A DNA stretch of 64,000 nt, taken from positions 1 through 64,000 of the forward strand of contig ML991788.1 of assembly GCA_010094025.1 (NCBI GenBank), read 5' to 3'. Each line of letters starts with the position of its first letter. Position 1 is the first letter of the stretch. Of the stretch, positions 1 to 11,377 are shown piece after piece. Source of the DNA: Viridothelium virens (Eukaryota; Ascomycota; Dothideomycetes; Trypetheliales; Trypetheliaceae). Position numbers and translations under genes: made by a program. The notes beneath the pieces were generated by a model that searched no databases, was not told the origin of the DNA, and worked only from the letters and a program-made list of their open reading frames with translations.

Positions 1-859
1 GTGTTTGGGATGTGGTTACCTTATTTGTATTAGTGCATACCGTACATAGTTCCGTCTCTGCTTCTTCCCAGAACCTAGACTTCTACAATCCACTACATTC
101 TGCAGATCATCACTCCAACAGGGGCACCTTCTGCTTGGAACCATTTAGTTGATTTTCTGGTACATCTGTTCCGCACAATGCCGAAGATTCTTGGTTTGTA
201 GCGTCGTTCAAGGATTGGTATAGATCATTTCAAGGGATAAATACGATCGCAAGTAAGCTCCGGTACCTAGGAGATATTGTAGTCCAGGTCAAGTTTGGCC
301 CAACCTCTGGTTGGATTGCTTACCTATCTATGACTTGGTCTACGTATTCTTTCGATATCCATCTTCTGTATCTATTTAATGGGCAATAACCTTGGCGAGC
401 AGAGCCACTTCGAAGTTCACGGGAGCATGGAGAGCTCACCACCAGATCTTGATGCAGACTCAGAACGACTCGAGGTTCGATATGAATATTTTCAGAGCAG
501 CAGAATTTGAAAGGCTCGCATGGGAATTGGAAAGGGAAGTACGCATGACAAGACCTATCTACAGAGTACAACATCCTACTCCCACTCCTTGTTCATTAGG
601 ATGCTCGAGCAATATTGTTGAGCCTCGCGTGCGGGAGGACTATGAAGTCTGTCACACGTGAGTGCTCCAGTTCAGACCATGCATGGCATCAGCAGGATAC
701 AGGTACAAGACTTTGTGCAAGATTTGGTCTATGATTACGGTACGCGATTGTGTCTGCACTGACCTAGCGAAAGACTGCCTCTCCTCCTGCTTCAGACTAA
801 TGGATACGCAACTAATAGTACAGGATATCATAGAACAACAACGCGCCGTACTCTAGTCC
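1..859. other. Non-coding stretch, no supported gene
   Basis: Only short open frames (up to about 89 codons on the plus strand near 392-661) occur here. None shows a recognisable domain or a convincing splice pattern. The right part lies just downstream of the FAD monooxygenase relic on the minus strand. Confidence 0.5.
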
Positions 860-2085
860 TCAAGCTATCGATCGGTAATCTGGGATTCCGTATCTATCAG
901 TGCTGGCAAGGGAGCCGGCGAAGAATTTTTGCGCGAACTCAAGAATTCCGGTCCAAGCGATGAACGCGAAAATATTGTTACGCAACCATTATTCCGCAAG
1001 TCGTCTGCGGTGCAAAGACCGTAGAGACAAGTGTTGGATTCTTCTGCTGATCATCGGTTATTGGTATCATTCGCTCCTCGTAACTCCTGAGTCCTGCTGC
1101 AAGATCGCCTTGGTGCTTCCCGACCTCGCCCACCATTACATAGGCGCCAGCGATAGCGAGAGTCGTACCGGCACCAGTAAAGCTGCTCGGTGCCTAGCCT
1201 GCATCGCCGACTAAAACAAAGCCGCCTTTGTGTAGGAATGCGCTTCCGACCTGGACGATCTCAGAGGCGCAGAAATCTCCTGCTTCCATCATGTCCTTGA
1301 CAATCTCGGTGGTCTTCTAGCCGGCGCCCTTATAGTGTCGAGCTACAAATTGTTTGAGAGCGTCGTCTCTTTGCTTCATGGCCTCGTAGAATGGTAGCTT
1401 AGCGTCGCCGTTATCACGTAGGTGGATTCCCATTAGCTCGACTCGACTCACGCCTGATGGATCAGGACCGACATGGATAAGACGGTCCCCTTTGGCGCTG
1501 TATGACCATACGATCTTACTCCACGGAGCAGATCTTGTTTGACAGAAAAGTAAGCCACCCAGCAATTCATTGGTCCAGTGTGGTCGCGAACACCGCAGCC
1601 CAGCCCTATGGCTCGAGTCCTCGAAGTCACGCCATCACAGGCAACAACAAGGTCATACTCGCAAGTCGGAAAGCCATTCACCAACTCGACAGTGACAGAC
1701 CGTTCGTCCTTTTCGTCTTGCAGCACCTAGGTGACTTGCTCGCCAAAGGCATACTTGATTTTCTCATTGTCGTTGGTCAAGTCGAGGAGAATCTGTGCCA
1801 GATCGCCACGGAAGATCTCGTACTCGGAGATGAGCGACTGCTGATCAGGACTTCTACGTGCAGTAGCTTTGATGATTCCATAGGATTGGCTGCTGTCACC
1901 AATGAAGCTATAGCCTTCTATCTGTGTTGTCTTGGCTCGCGCGGCGGCCTCCATCCCTGATATCTTCCGCATTATAAAGACTCCAACGATGCGGATGTCG
2001 ACCGTCTGTCCATTGGTGCGCAGCTTTGCAAGCCGCTTGTTGATGGTAACATTTGCTCCGGCTACTGCGAACCAGTACTGTCTTC
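860..2085 (-). pseudogene. Decayed FAD-dependent monooxygenase (salicylate hydroxylase-like)
   Basis: Read on the minus strand, pieces in order match an FAD-binding aromatic hydroxylase. An N-terminal part ends in LRTNGQTVDIR, followed by the middle block YDLVVACDGVTSRTRAIGLG (the DG motif of the FAD fold). The C-terminal FAD/ribityl motif reads FVLVGDAG then APSSFTGAGTTLAIAGA. The tail (ILEFAQKFFAGSLAS) ends at a stop at 860-862. The frame is interrupted by in-frame TAG codons near 1727, 1317 and inside the GDAG motif near 1195. It also shifts near 1500 and again near 1000. The N-terminal GxGxxG dinucleotide-binding segment is not recognisable. This is a host metabolic gene that has lost function, next to an MFS transporter; the two may once have worked together. 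No intron model rescues all the stops, so I call it a pseudogene. Confidence 0.8.
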
Positions 2086-2363
2086 GGATAGTAAAAGGTA
2101 GTGCAAAGGATGAGGAGATGGATCAAGTGTACATACAGGAGTTGTGCAAATCTTCGAAAGGACTCACATACATTTGTCCATAGGAACCTTAGAGATCGAG
2201 GCAGGAGGTATGACTATCATGTTGTATGTGCAATAGGAAGTGACCGAACCTTCTACAAGGTATGCTCTGCTCTCTGTACATGCTACTGTGCGTGGCCAAA
2301 TGAAAACCAAAGTGTACTAGCGAGATTTCTATTTACATCGTAATCTAATGCATCCATCTGAAC

Positions 2364-4081
2364 TTAATTTTCGGCCTTTGGAGGCGGATATTTCTTTCTC
2401 CACCGTTTCCCCCAAATCTGCGTGGTGACTACCCCGGTAATGAAGGCAACACCGAGTATCATTCCCTGACATCCAAATGTAACTGCGGCTCCGCTTGTAG
2501 CAATCCATTTCAGCTGAAAATATACCACACAAAAGCCCCCAGTAGTACGCCAGAAGTTGATGATACTAGCCACGAGTGATGAGTGGTTAGGGAAACTATC
2601 TAAGCAATACGCACTAATTGCAGTAGTTGCCGCAATCATACCAAAAGCTACACATGCCCAAGCTACGAGTAAGGCGATCCAATGAAGTGTATGCTGAAGG
2701 GCCTGACCATACAGAATCAGACCGACGAAGGCGATGACAGCGGGTGTGTAGACGCCCCAGAGCCGATTCTCAACTGTGTAAGAGCCCTCGTGAGTGCGAA
2801 GGTGACGTCTTAAGAGAAAATCGTTGAACCAATACCCCCATAGCTCACCCAAACCTGCCCCTATCATTGGTGCTACCCAAGAGACGGCCTCTGCTGAGGG
2901 ACTGAACGAGTATGGAGGTGGAACGACCAGCAAGGATATGGTCGTGTTGATGCCAATCACCCAGGCGACTAATACCATGATGAATATGACCGCTATGAAA
3001 TAGTCAGCTGTGTCATCCAGAGCCTGAAATATGGAGTGGGCGAGCTTACTAAGAAAGAAGATTTGAGGTCTCAACTGAACGGTAACGAGATCCTTACAGA
3101 CAGTCCATACAATGGGTCTCCCGCTCATTTGGGCCCCGGCAACTCCCGTAAGTAGTTTTAATTTACCTTTAACTCCAGCCTCTTTTTTCTGGGGGCTTAG
3201 ACGATCATACAGTGTCTCGCGCCCTAAGAGCACTACAAGAATTGCTGAAAACCCAAAAAGTCCAGACAAGACCCCTGCACTAATTGTCAGTGAACGGCAA
3301 CATAAATGGAAGACCAGTGCGTCTAGGTCAATGCGAACCGAAATCAGCACGCCATGATACAGCTTCAATAAGCCAAGCAGCGATAAAAGGGCCGAGAAAG
3401 GGGCCACCCAAAAAACATAGAACCCAGATGTTTACTTTCCTCGCACGTTCATGAAAGAAAAACATATCATGAACAATACTTAAGCCAACGACTTGTGGAG
3501 GTGAGCATACAAATCCTTGAAGAGTCCGGAATGCTGTGAAGCAAGCATAGTTGGGCGATACCGCAGCAGCCATGACGGTCAACGCTGCCAGGATTTGAGA
3601 CCAAAATACTACAGGCAAACGACCAAACCGTTGGATAAGAGGCACAGCAAGCACTCCTCCAGGGCCCATCATAAACAGACTGCCACTTAGTGATTGGCTG
3701 ACTGCAGAAGGGGTCATGTTGAAGGTCGGCCCTTGCGCTTGAAAAAGTACAGAGCCCCAGGTAATGCTGAAATCCGTCAACTACACACATATTAGCATAG
3801 AGAAGCTGTTTTGTCAATGTGAAACTAACGAGCGAAGCGAAGATGAGAGGAATCAAGGCCAGATGCTTTTGCGTCCATGACCAATTGAGAGGGTCATCGG
3901 GATCATCCGAAGGTTGAGGAATGAGGATTGTGACTCCATCCTTGGCAAGTTTAAGATTTCCCGCCTCAGAAGCCTTCAGGACTTGCATATCCCCATGACC
4001 CTCAACGTATATTTCATCCACCTCCGCGGGAACAGGTCCCTTCTCGATCTCGGAATCGGTCTGAGAATCGAAAGTTGCCAT
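2364..4081 (-). CDS. MFS transporter, DHA1-like (drug/polyamine:H+ antiporter type)
   Basis: Predicted plasma-membrane proton antiporter of 515 aa from four exons: 4081-3830, 3780-3339, 3274-3050 and 2992-2364. The introns are 49, 64 and 57 nt; intron 1 carries a perfect GCTAAT branch site. The N-terminus has the fungal DHA1 signature DDPDDPLNWSW before TM1. TM2-TM5 follow with FGRLPVVFWSQ (motif A-like loop) and RTLQGF. A central loop with GRETLYDR links the halves, and the second half contains WVIGINTT and WGYWFNDFL. Transported substrate cannot be told from sequence; relatives export toxins or polyamines. The 57-nt third intron is a multiple of three and has no stop, so a retained form would add 19 residues. 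The decayed FAD monooxygenase lies downstream on the same strand, and a Rhodopsin-type gene is divergent upstream. Confidence 0.9.
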
Positions 4082-5289
4082 TGTAAGCTGAGACTAGTGC
4101 ATGTACGATTAGAAGACTGCGTGATTAAACACGGAACGAAGCAGATGAACGCGGTTCATAGCAAGGCTTAAAATGTTTACAGTACTTCCTTAGCTGGCAC
4201 AATTAAGAGGCCAATAGTAGGATCCGACACAGATGCGATTCAGATGTAGTCAAAATAACGCATGTCGCCATACTCCAACTGGCAGCTCCGACTATGCACC
4301 TTCGAAATCGACCAAGCCTCCGATAGCGTGGCCGGAGAGGCATCACTTGTCGACCAACCATATTATCTCGACAGATACACAGAAGGCGAACACGATTCAG
4401 ACCATGTACTACCGTACAGAGTCTAGGCACTGTATGCGGGGTGATCATGCAAGTTGGAGAGTCGGAGTAGTTGGGGGTGCAGATAGGCACGACAGGGTTC
4501 GGGCAAAATATAGAAGAGAAGGTGAGACAAGGACCAGCTTGCCGGGACAAGCTACCAAATTCCCCATGCCCGCCGCGCGCTTGCGTTTCCCAAGAAGCCA
4601 AGCCGCCGTTCACACGGCCCGCGCTCATCCCTGGCTGGCACTGCTTAGCGGCATGCTGTCACGCTGCCACCCTGCCATCCTGCAGTGAGCTCGCTCTTTG
4701 AAATTGTTTTTTACGCCGGATAACAATCATCCCACGCCCGAGCTGACCCGTCACCGGCACCTCGACCGTCGCTCCGAGACTTTACTCTAATGGAGTGCAT
4801 CGCCTTAGCCGCTTTGACCTGTAGCAAAACAAGTCCTGATGATCGAACCTTCGGAGTACCTGGGCTTATATCGTAGTGATCGAACACGGTAAGATTGCAT
4901 GCTGTGTACCCCCACTGACATTACAGAATTGCCTTCTATCGTAAATTGATCAAGTCGCGTATGTGCTTCCTTAAGGCATCGGGCCCCTGACGACATGGGT
5001 TCTCAAACTGCTGGGTGCGAGCCCTCAGTACAGAGGATCGGTCCTGTATCTTGTGGGAAAGCCGCGGAGAGACCCGTGGAATGATACCTATCCCTATCCC
5101 GTTGCTCAAAAAAAGCCCGCCTGACCGATACCACTCGGTTTACACCGGCACCCACTCAGTTATGCACTTGACCAGTCGTCAATCATGAGGTCTTTCTCCA
5201 CAAACCTTACAACTAGCGGTATTCTCTAGCTCGATTCTCGAACGTTGTTGAAGCAAGCAGCCGATGCAGCAGCAGCAGCAGCAAGCACA
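4082..5289. promoter_or_regulatory. Divergent intergenic region with a GCA tract
   Basis: About 1.2 kb between the start codons of the MFS gene (minus) and the Rhodopsin-type gene (plus). It must hold both promoters. A short run of GCA triplets at about 5265-5283 lies seven bases upstream of the ATG at 5290, probably in the 5' leader. The open frames inside are short and unrecognisable. Confidence 0.45.
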
Positions 5290-6624
5290 ATGTCTCATCT
5301 CGAATGCCTGTCCGATAATTGTACCAACCGTGGCACAAGCTTGGTGATTCTCGCTTGGGTACTGTTTGCTGTTTCGACAGCTATCGTTGGGCTGAGACTC
5401 TGGACGAGAGCTTTCCGTGTACGCAGGATTACTGCTGATGATTACTTGATACTGGCAGGAAGTGTAAGATACTCCTCAAGTGTACATGTGATTCGATACT
5501 GATTCTGCAAAAGCTGTGTGAACTCGGCCACTGTACAATCATTTCAATTGCCTACAGATGGGGGTTGGGCCGACATCTTCCTTCTCTTGCGCCTTCCGAT
5601 GCCACACAGGGTCTGAAATTTATTCTGATCCTAGAGTCATTCAGTATCATGACATCCATGTTTGGCCGCATATCCTTCTGCGTATTCCTGCTATACCTCC
5701 TGGGTCCTGCCAAAAAGACACTGAAGATTGTGTTGTGGATCAATATTGTACAGCAACTTGCTATCAATATTGTGATGCTGATTCAGATCTATGCGCAATG
5801 CGGCACCCAAATTGCAGCACTATGGGATCAAGAGGTCGCTGCCCATGCAAAATGTCAAAGTCCAAATGTGGAGACTGATCTTGCTTTCGCTCAAAGTGGT
5901 ACGTCTTCCTCCATCTCATTCCCTTATCAATTTATCACTGACTATCAATCAGCTCTTAACAGCGTTTGCGATCTTGTTCTGGCAATCTTGCCCCCCTTTC
6001 TTTTGTGGGACCTCCAGATGCCCAAGGCTACCAAGTACGGGCTCTTAGCAGTAATGATGCTCAGCGTGTTGTAGGTTCCTCAGCTAACTACTGGTACTCC
6101 AGTGTGCTAACAAGCGATTAGTGGATTTGCAGCTTCACTGGTAAAATTAGTAGAAATAAAGAATTTAGGCTCTCGAGGGGATTTCACTTGTATGTTTCTC
6201 TCCTCGTGAACTCTGTGCAGAATAGCTAACCACTATGAAATCAGGGAACATGGTCAATCTTCAACTATGGGTATGCGTCGAGAACAACATCGTCCTGATG
6301 TACGCCTCGATCCCGGTGCTGCGGCCGCTGGTGGTCCAAAAGAAGTCGGGTAGCTCCAAAAGCTCGAGATTCGGGAGCTTGTCGAAGAACGAGGCATCTC
6401 GCAGTTCACGGCGAGAAAGAGAAGGTGGTGATCGTAGATCAGGGCGGCTCGGACTCAAATATGGCAGCAGCTTCAAGACTTTACCAGACGGAGCAAGCGA
6501 GGAATACATTCTTCAGCCCACAAGAGATGATGCGATCACAAGGACTACAGAGCTACACGTTACTACTACTTCCACTGGTCCGGACCAAAGAGAGCTAAGC
6601 AAGGATAGTATCTCACTGAAATAA
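5290..6624 (+). CDS. Rhodopsin-domain integral membrane protein (PTH11/fungal Rhodopsin family)
   Basis: Seven-helix membrane protein of 374 aa from five exons: 5290-5463, 5514-5898, 5953-6070, 6122-6189 and 6245-6624; phases close exactly. Family marks are TADDYLILAGS after TM1, YRWGLGRHLPSL before TM3, the cytoplasmic CDLVLAILPPFLLWDLQM block and ENNIVLMYASIPVLRPL at TM7. About 100 hydrophilic, Ser/Arg-rich residues follow. The family is known as candidate surface sensors in ascomycetes; ligand and signalling partner are unknown here. I chose the ATG at 5290 because the upstream in-frame extension has no ATG. The second intron (5899-5952, 54 nt) is in frame without stops. No CFEM domain precedes the first helix. 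Confidence 0.85.
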
Positions 6625-8054
6625 CATAGGGTGTGAGAGTTGGGTGGTAGCTGAGTGGCTTTGTTGCTGGGACAGTAGGATCTTGTATAGAACGAGTCAC
6701 TAGATAATAATTCAAAAGTTTGATTGTTATTTTTATTTTCGCCAGCTCGCATTCAGCGATAGCTAGTCTCTTTGGAGCTTAGTTTAGTAGTCTGAAAAGA
6801 ACGGTCATCAGGTAGACTGTTGATCAATGTTTTGAGAATTTGGCGCTGTAATCACAAAAATCTATATGCCTCATAATCTTTTACAAATAATTTCGCAAAG
6901 ATCTAGCAATTGTGGAGATCAGGTTGAGTGCAGATAATTCTGAAAAAGCCATCTTGCAATCTAGATTTACTACTCTCAAGAGGCTTGTTACTGTCCAATA
7001 CAATCGTTTCTGGAGGTATGTTGCGGCTTTTTTTTGGCATGAGAGTAGGTTCATGTTCCCGGATATTATTCCTAATCCGCTCATGGAAAGGAACATTGAT
7101 CCCTGGCTTGCATAGCGCCGTGCCAAGATCTTTGTACCCGATAGTTCGTCTTCGGGTGTCCGGTCCGCAAGCTTCCACAGTGCTTCCTTGTCTTTCAACC
7201 CACGTCTCCGTGCCGTTCCGCACCACCTGCCTAGCCATGAGTTCCGAGAGCTTGCCTTTCAATTCCAGGAGTCTAGATGTCTGAGATCCCTCTCGGTAAA
7301 CTTACACTGAACGTCCACAATGTGTCCATAAGGTCATGAGCGTAATACCATACTCCCTCTGGGAATAACTGCACTTCCAACAAAAGCTACAGTCAAGGGT
7401 CTACGCGCATCAGCAAGAGGCAAGAATACAATGTGACAACTCAACGCATTAAACATGGTCCCTGGTACGGCACGGAGTACCCCGTAATGTGAGTATCACC
7501 GCAGACCCACAAGCACAAGCGTAGCCGTTCATCGTTTCCCCTCTCATTTCTCGCCGAAAAAAGCAACATTACCATGCAGGTCAAACTGCGGCAATCTTTG
7601 TGCCACACGGTTCACAACAAGGAGTGCCGGTGAGGTCTGCAGGACAATTTTAGCTCTTCTTTTTCGATTTTCGATCACCCTCGTACAGAGTACTGAGCTC
7701 TCAACTAAGCCCTCCGTGGATTGTCTGTGGCATGTTAACGGGGCGCTCTCCAAGCATGTTGAGGTCAAGATACCGACCACTAGCAGTGTATTGGTAAACC
7801 TTGCTGTAACCATGATCTCTTGTAGCCCTCTCCTCATATGTGCATGTGCTAAATTTGTCAGCCGCTTGGATTTCGTTCTTTCCTTTCGCATGGGTTGCTA
7901 CTTTATGTTCTGAATCACCAATCACGAGAGCCTACGTCTCGCTCATCTACGTTTTCATCTGAACATTTGCTGTTTGTATTGAGGACAGCATTGCAGATTC
8001 TGATTCAGAATTTGGGATCTGAACGAGACTCTTTACAGTATACGTGCAGTACTC
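6625..8054. other. Intergenic, unassigned open frames
   Basis: About 1.4 kb without a gene I can support. A minus-strand frame at 6903-7262 (119 codons, no good ATG) and another at 7544-7891 have no recognisable motif and no matching exon neighbours. The part next to 8055 must hold the promoter of the O-methyltransferase. Confidence 0.4.
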
Positions 8055-9441
8055 ATGGCGCAAGCTTCTAGTGATTCCGTCCATGTTGTACAACTGATCC
8101 ACGATCTCAAGACAGCCGTGGATTCACATCCAGATATTCTAAATGACCAAGAAGCTCGAACGAAGCTTTCCTATCTCTCTCGAGAATTAAGTACGACTTT
8201 GGAACCTCCAGATGTGACTGTCTCGTTAGTGGCCTGGTGTGTAAGTATGAACAGCGCCATCTTTAGACTTATCTCTAATCAAAAGCTTATGTAGGGCGGC
8301 TATAGTGCATGCGTGCGGATCGCAGACGATTTAAGAATCTTCGATATGCTCGCAGAGAGAAGCCCAAGAAATGCAGAGGAATTCGTCACAGCCACTGGAG
8401 CAGAACACCTTTTCGTACTTCGTATCATGAGGGCGTTAGTCGGAATGGGCTTTGCTAGACAAGTTGGCAGGGAGAATTATTCGGAGACACAAGCTTCACA
8501 TCAAATGACGCTTCCTTCGGTTCGGGCAGGCATTAGATGGGCGTATGTGTACCGAGGCCTATTGGTGAAAGCTTTGAAAGAGCTGACTCGGATCTAGCCA
8601 CGATCAGGCCCTCGATACCTATCATGTGATGCCCGAATTCTTCAAAAAGAACGGCTATAAGTGTCCAACAACAGGCACTGATACCCCTTTCCAATACCTC
8701 CACAACACTGAAGAGCCAGCGTACGTCTACTGGTCGAAACAACCCGGAGTGATCGAAAACTTCAATACATTTATGGGAGGTCTGTACGGCACACCGTTAA
8801 GACTGCCTTGGCAAGATTGGTTTCCTGTGAATCGAGTCGTTTTCGACGGATATCAAGAACATGTCTCAGATGTCTCGTTTGTCGATGTTGGAGGCGGTCT
8901 CGGACATGAGTGTCAGACATTGTTGAAGAAGTTTCCTAACGTGAAGGGGCGCATCGTGTTAGAAGACCTTCCTCACGTCATTGACGATGTGAAAGAGCTT
9001 GACCCAAGGATAGAGACGTTTCCGATGGACTTTTTGAAAGGGCAGCCGATAAAGGGTCAGTCTGTGTAGCCCCTGCTCTTATACCCGAGTCTCTAAATTT
9101 CTTGCTTACGTCTTTATGTAGGGGCTAGAGCATACCTATTTCAAAATATCTTCCACAACTGGGCGGACTCTGTGTGCTTGGAGATCCTTGAAAACCTTGC
9201 CCCTGCAATGAAACCAGGTTATTCCAAACTCCTCATCAGCAATATCATAATAAAGGATGAGAATGCTCCACTGCGGCATGCTGGCATAGATATTGCGATG
9301 TTCATGTTCAGCGGGCTACAGCGTACAGAGACACAATGGAAGGAGCTGCTGGACAAAGGAGGATTCAAAGTCGTCAAGTTCTGGCATCCGCCTGGTGACG
9401 CTGACGGCATGGTAGAAGCGGAGGTAAAGCTTGGCGATTAA
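8055..9441 (+). CDS. SAM-dependent O-methyltransferase, class II (sterigmatocystin OMT-like)
   Basis: Cytosolic enzyme of 403 aa that would move a methyl group from S-adenosylmethionine to a hydroxyl of an aromatic or polyketide substrate. Exons are 8055-8240, 8295-8542, 8598-9055 and 9122-9441; all joins keep frame and intron 2 has a GCTGACTC branch site. An N-terminal winged-helix/dimerisation part runs to about residue 140. The SAM-binding motif I is FVDVGGGLGHE, followed by GRIVLEDLPHVI and IETFPMDFL. The catalytic histidine region is FQNIFHNWAD, and the family tail motif is GGFKVVKFW. Length is normal for the family. An FAD monooxygenase relic and an MFS gene lie within 6 kb, a combination often seen in secondary-metabolite loci, but no backbone synthase is visible here. 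Confidence 0.9.
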
Positions 9442-10192
9442 GTCCTCTGCTGACATTTCCTGGAATATTCACCTGTTAAAATACTACAAGAATTCAATCA
9501 ATACTGTCAATCCTTCTCCGTCATCGTTAATCACCAGGCTTCAGATCAAGAAAAACTGATATTTGGACCACAACTATGGGTCACATTACGACAGTCCCAA
9601 AAGTTATGCGGCCTTCCTCAGATATGTAGCGTGCAAATGTGTGACACAGTCGAAAAGTCTCCAGTTTTTGAGAGCTGAATACATTTCTGGACGGCAATCA
9701 GGCGATCCAGGTAATTCGCCTGTCCGAGCACCTCAGACCACTTATCAAGTCGTCATTCATCCTCTCATACTCTCTACCAATCCTGGCAGAAATCCTGATA
9801 GAGACCCAAGCAAGTCTCCAGTCCATGCCCCCCGAGCGATGAGCCGAAAATCCTAACAAAGAATGAGAAAAGATGAAGGATAAATGGTCACGTCAAGAAT
9901 ACGCTCAGGCTCCGTTGGGTCAGCCGCGACCATTCTACGAGATCAAGTGGCCAGCCGACGTTCCAGATCCGAGTACACTGTAGTCTGCCGAAAAACTCAG
10001 CGGTATTCTTGAGCAATATAGACAGAAGCATAACACACTGTACAATGAAACCCCAAAGAGCTGGACAGGGTTCTTGTTTTCTCCCCGTATGGCCAGAAGA
10101 AGTCCCAGTCGGATTTTTAGCTATGCAGCCATCTCCACACTTAGACCATTAGCCATTCTCCCTCCTCTCTCTCACCACCAACACTATCTCTC
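9442..10192. other. Intergenic with an unassigned coding-like patch
   Basis: No full gene. Around 9880-10070 the plus strand reads a peptide with LGQPRPFYEIKWPADVP and, after one in-frame stop, LSGILEQYRQKHNTLYNE. Its composition is protein-like, so it may be a relic exon; I do not recognise the family. Confidence 0.3.
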
Positions 10193-10852
10193 CTACTTCT
10201 CTAGCTCGCCTCCCCCAATGCCCCTCACCATCCCCGCACTCTTCACTTCCTCCCCCTCCTTACCTCCCCACTCCCTCAAATCCGTAACCAACTCCCTCAC
10301 CACCCGAAACCCAAACTTCTCATACAACCCCCTCCCCTTCGGACTCGCCTCCAAATAACACTCCCACCCTTCCTCATCCGCCCTCTCCACCCCCCACCTC
10401 ACCAACAAGCTCCCCGCCCCCCGTCCCTGCCACTCCGGCCTCGTCACCAGTATAAACAGCGCCCAATGCGGCCTCCCGCCCACAAGCTCATCCCTCGTCC
10501 TGAGAAACTTCTCAAAAACCACGCGCTTCAAGCCGACATTCGCACCAGGGGGCCACTCCTCCGGAAGCTGCGGGCCCTGCGCGAGCTGGGCAGCGGTGCG
10601 GGCAGGGGTGCGGCTCCAGTGGGCGCAGGCGACGATGGTGTCGGAGTCGGAGTCTGTGACTTTGAGGAAGTGCGAGGAAGGGTCGTGGAGCAGGGCGCGT
10701 GCGTTCTGTGCGATGAGGTGGGCGCGGGCGGCTGGGGAGAGGCCGTCGGGCCAGAGGAGTGGGATGAGTGGTTGGTCGGCGAAGGCGAGGCTGTCGATGG
10801 TGGTGTAGGTGGGGAGGTCGGCTTCGGTCATGGGGGAGAGGGTGAGTGGCAT
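10193..10852 (-). CDS. GNAT family N-acetyltransferase
   Basis: Single-exon protein of 219 aa starting at a true ATG. The fold order fits GNAT. The N-terminal beta strand reads PLTLSPMTEADLPTY. The central strand WALFILVTRPEWQGRG leads into the acetyl-CoA pyrophosphate loop (motif A, Q-G-R-G-A-G-S-L-L). The late strand/helix reads CYLEASPKGRGLYEKFGF. The protein would acetylate a primary amine using acetyl-CoA; the substrate is unknown. The third codon positions are very GC-rich compared with neighbours, which also creates long antisense open frames that I reject. It is divergent from the amidohydrolase gene across about 525 bp. Confidence 0.85.
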   Translation of the reverse strand: MPLTLSPMTEADLPTYTTIDSLAFADQPLIPLLWPDGLSPAARAHLIAQNARALLHDPSSHFLKVTDSDSDTIVACAHWSRTPARTAAQLAQGPQLPEEWPPGANVGLKRVVFEKFLRTRDELVGGRPHWALFILVTRPEWQGRGAGSLLVRWGVERADEEGWECYLEASPKGRGLYEKFGFRVVRELVTDLREWGGKEGEEVKSAGMVRGIGGGELEK

Positions 10853-11377
10853 GGTGGGCGGGGATGGAGGAGGAGAAGGTGTGGAGATGGGTGGAGTGGA
10901 GGGGGGAATGAGATGTCCATGGTATGTGCTCTATAAAGTAGGTACATAAGGTACCTGCCTTTTGACTATTGAGATGTGGACGCCGAGGCTCGATGGCGGT
11001 GCAAGTGGCTGAGATTTTGGCGGGGGAGCTCACCCACTCCTGCAGGCTCACATAATAGTAAGGCCTATTCTTCCTAGTCCTTCATTCCTCCTTTATTCCT
11101 CCTTCTCCCTTTTCGCTACTTTCTACTGCCGGATTTTTTTGCACAGGTTCTAAGAAATCCCACAGTCCGAAGTACTCAGCTTGAAGTAGTATCGCGTAGT
11201 TTATGAACGACTAGTCTGACTCTCAGAGAATCCTTTGGTCGGAGTTTAGCAATGTTAACGCCCGCGTAGTTGGAAAGTCCGGTAAGTCCAATATAAAGGC
11301 TGATCATTAGGATGTATTCTTTTCGACACAGGCTGTGAATGTCTTTTCTACGTGCAGTACATCGCTTGAATCTCAAA
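10853..11377. promoter_or_regulatory. Divergent promoter region
   Basis: About 525 bp between the GNAT start (minus) and the amidohydrolase start (plus). Pyrimidine-rich runs at 11060-11120 resemble fungal core promoters. No specific operator was identified. Confidence 0.4.

Noticed and set aside
10466-11051. Open frames of 156 and 179 codons overlapping the GNAT gene on both strands
   Set aside because: Shadows caused by high GC3; peptides are low complexity.
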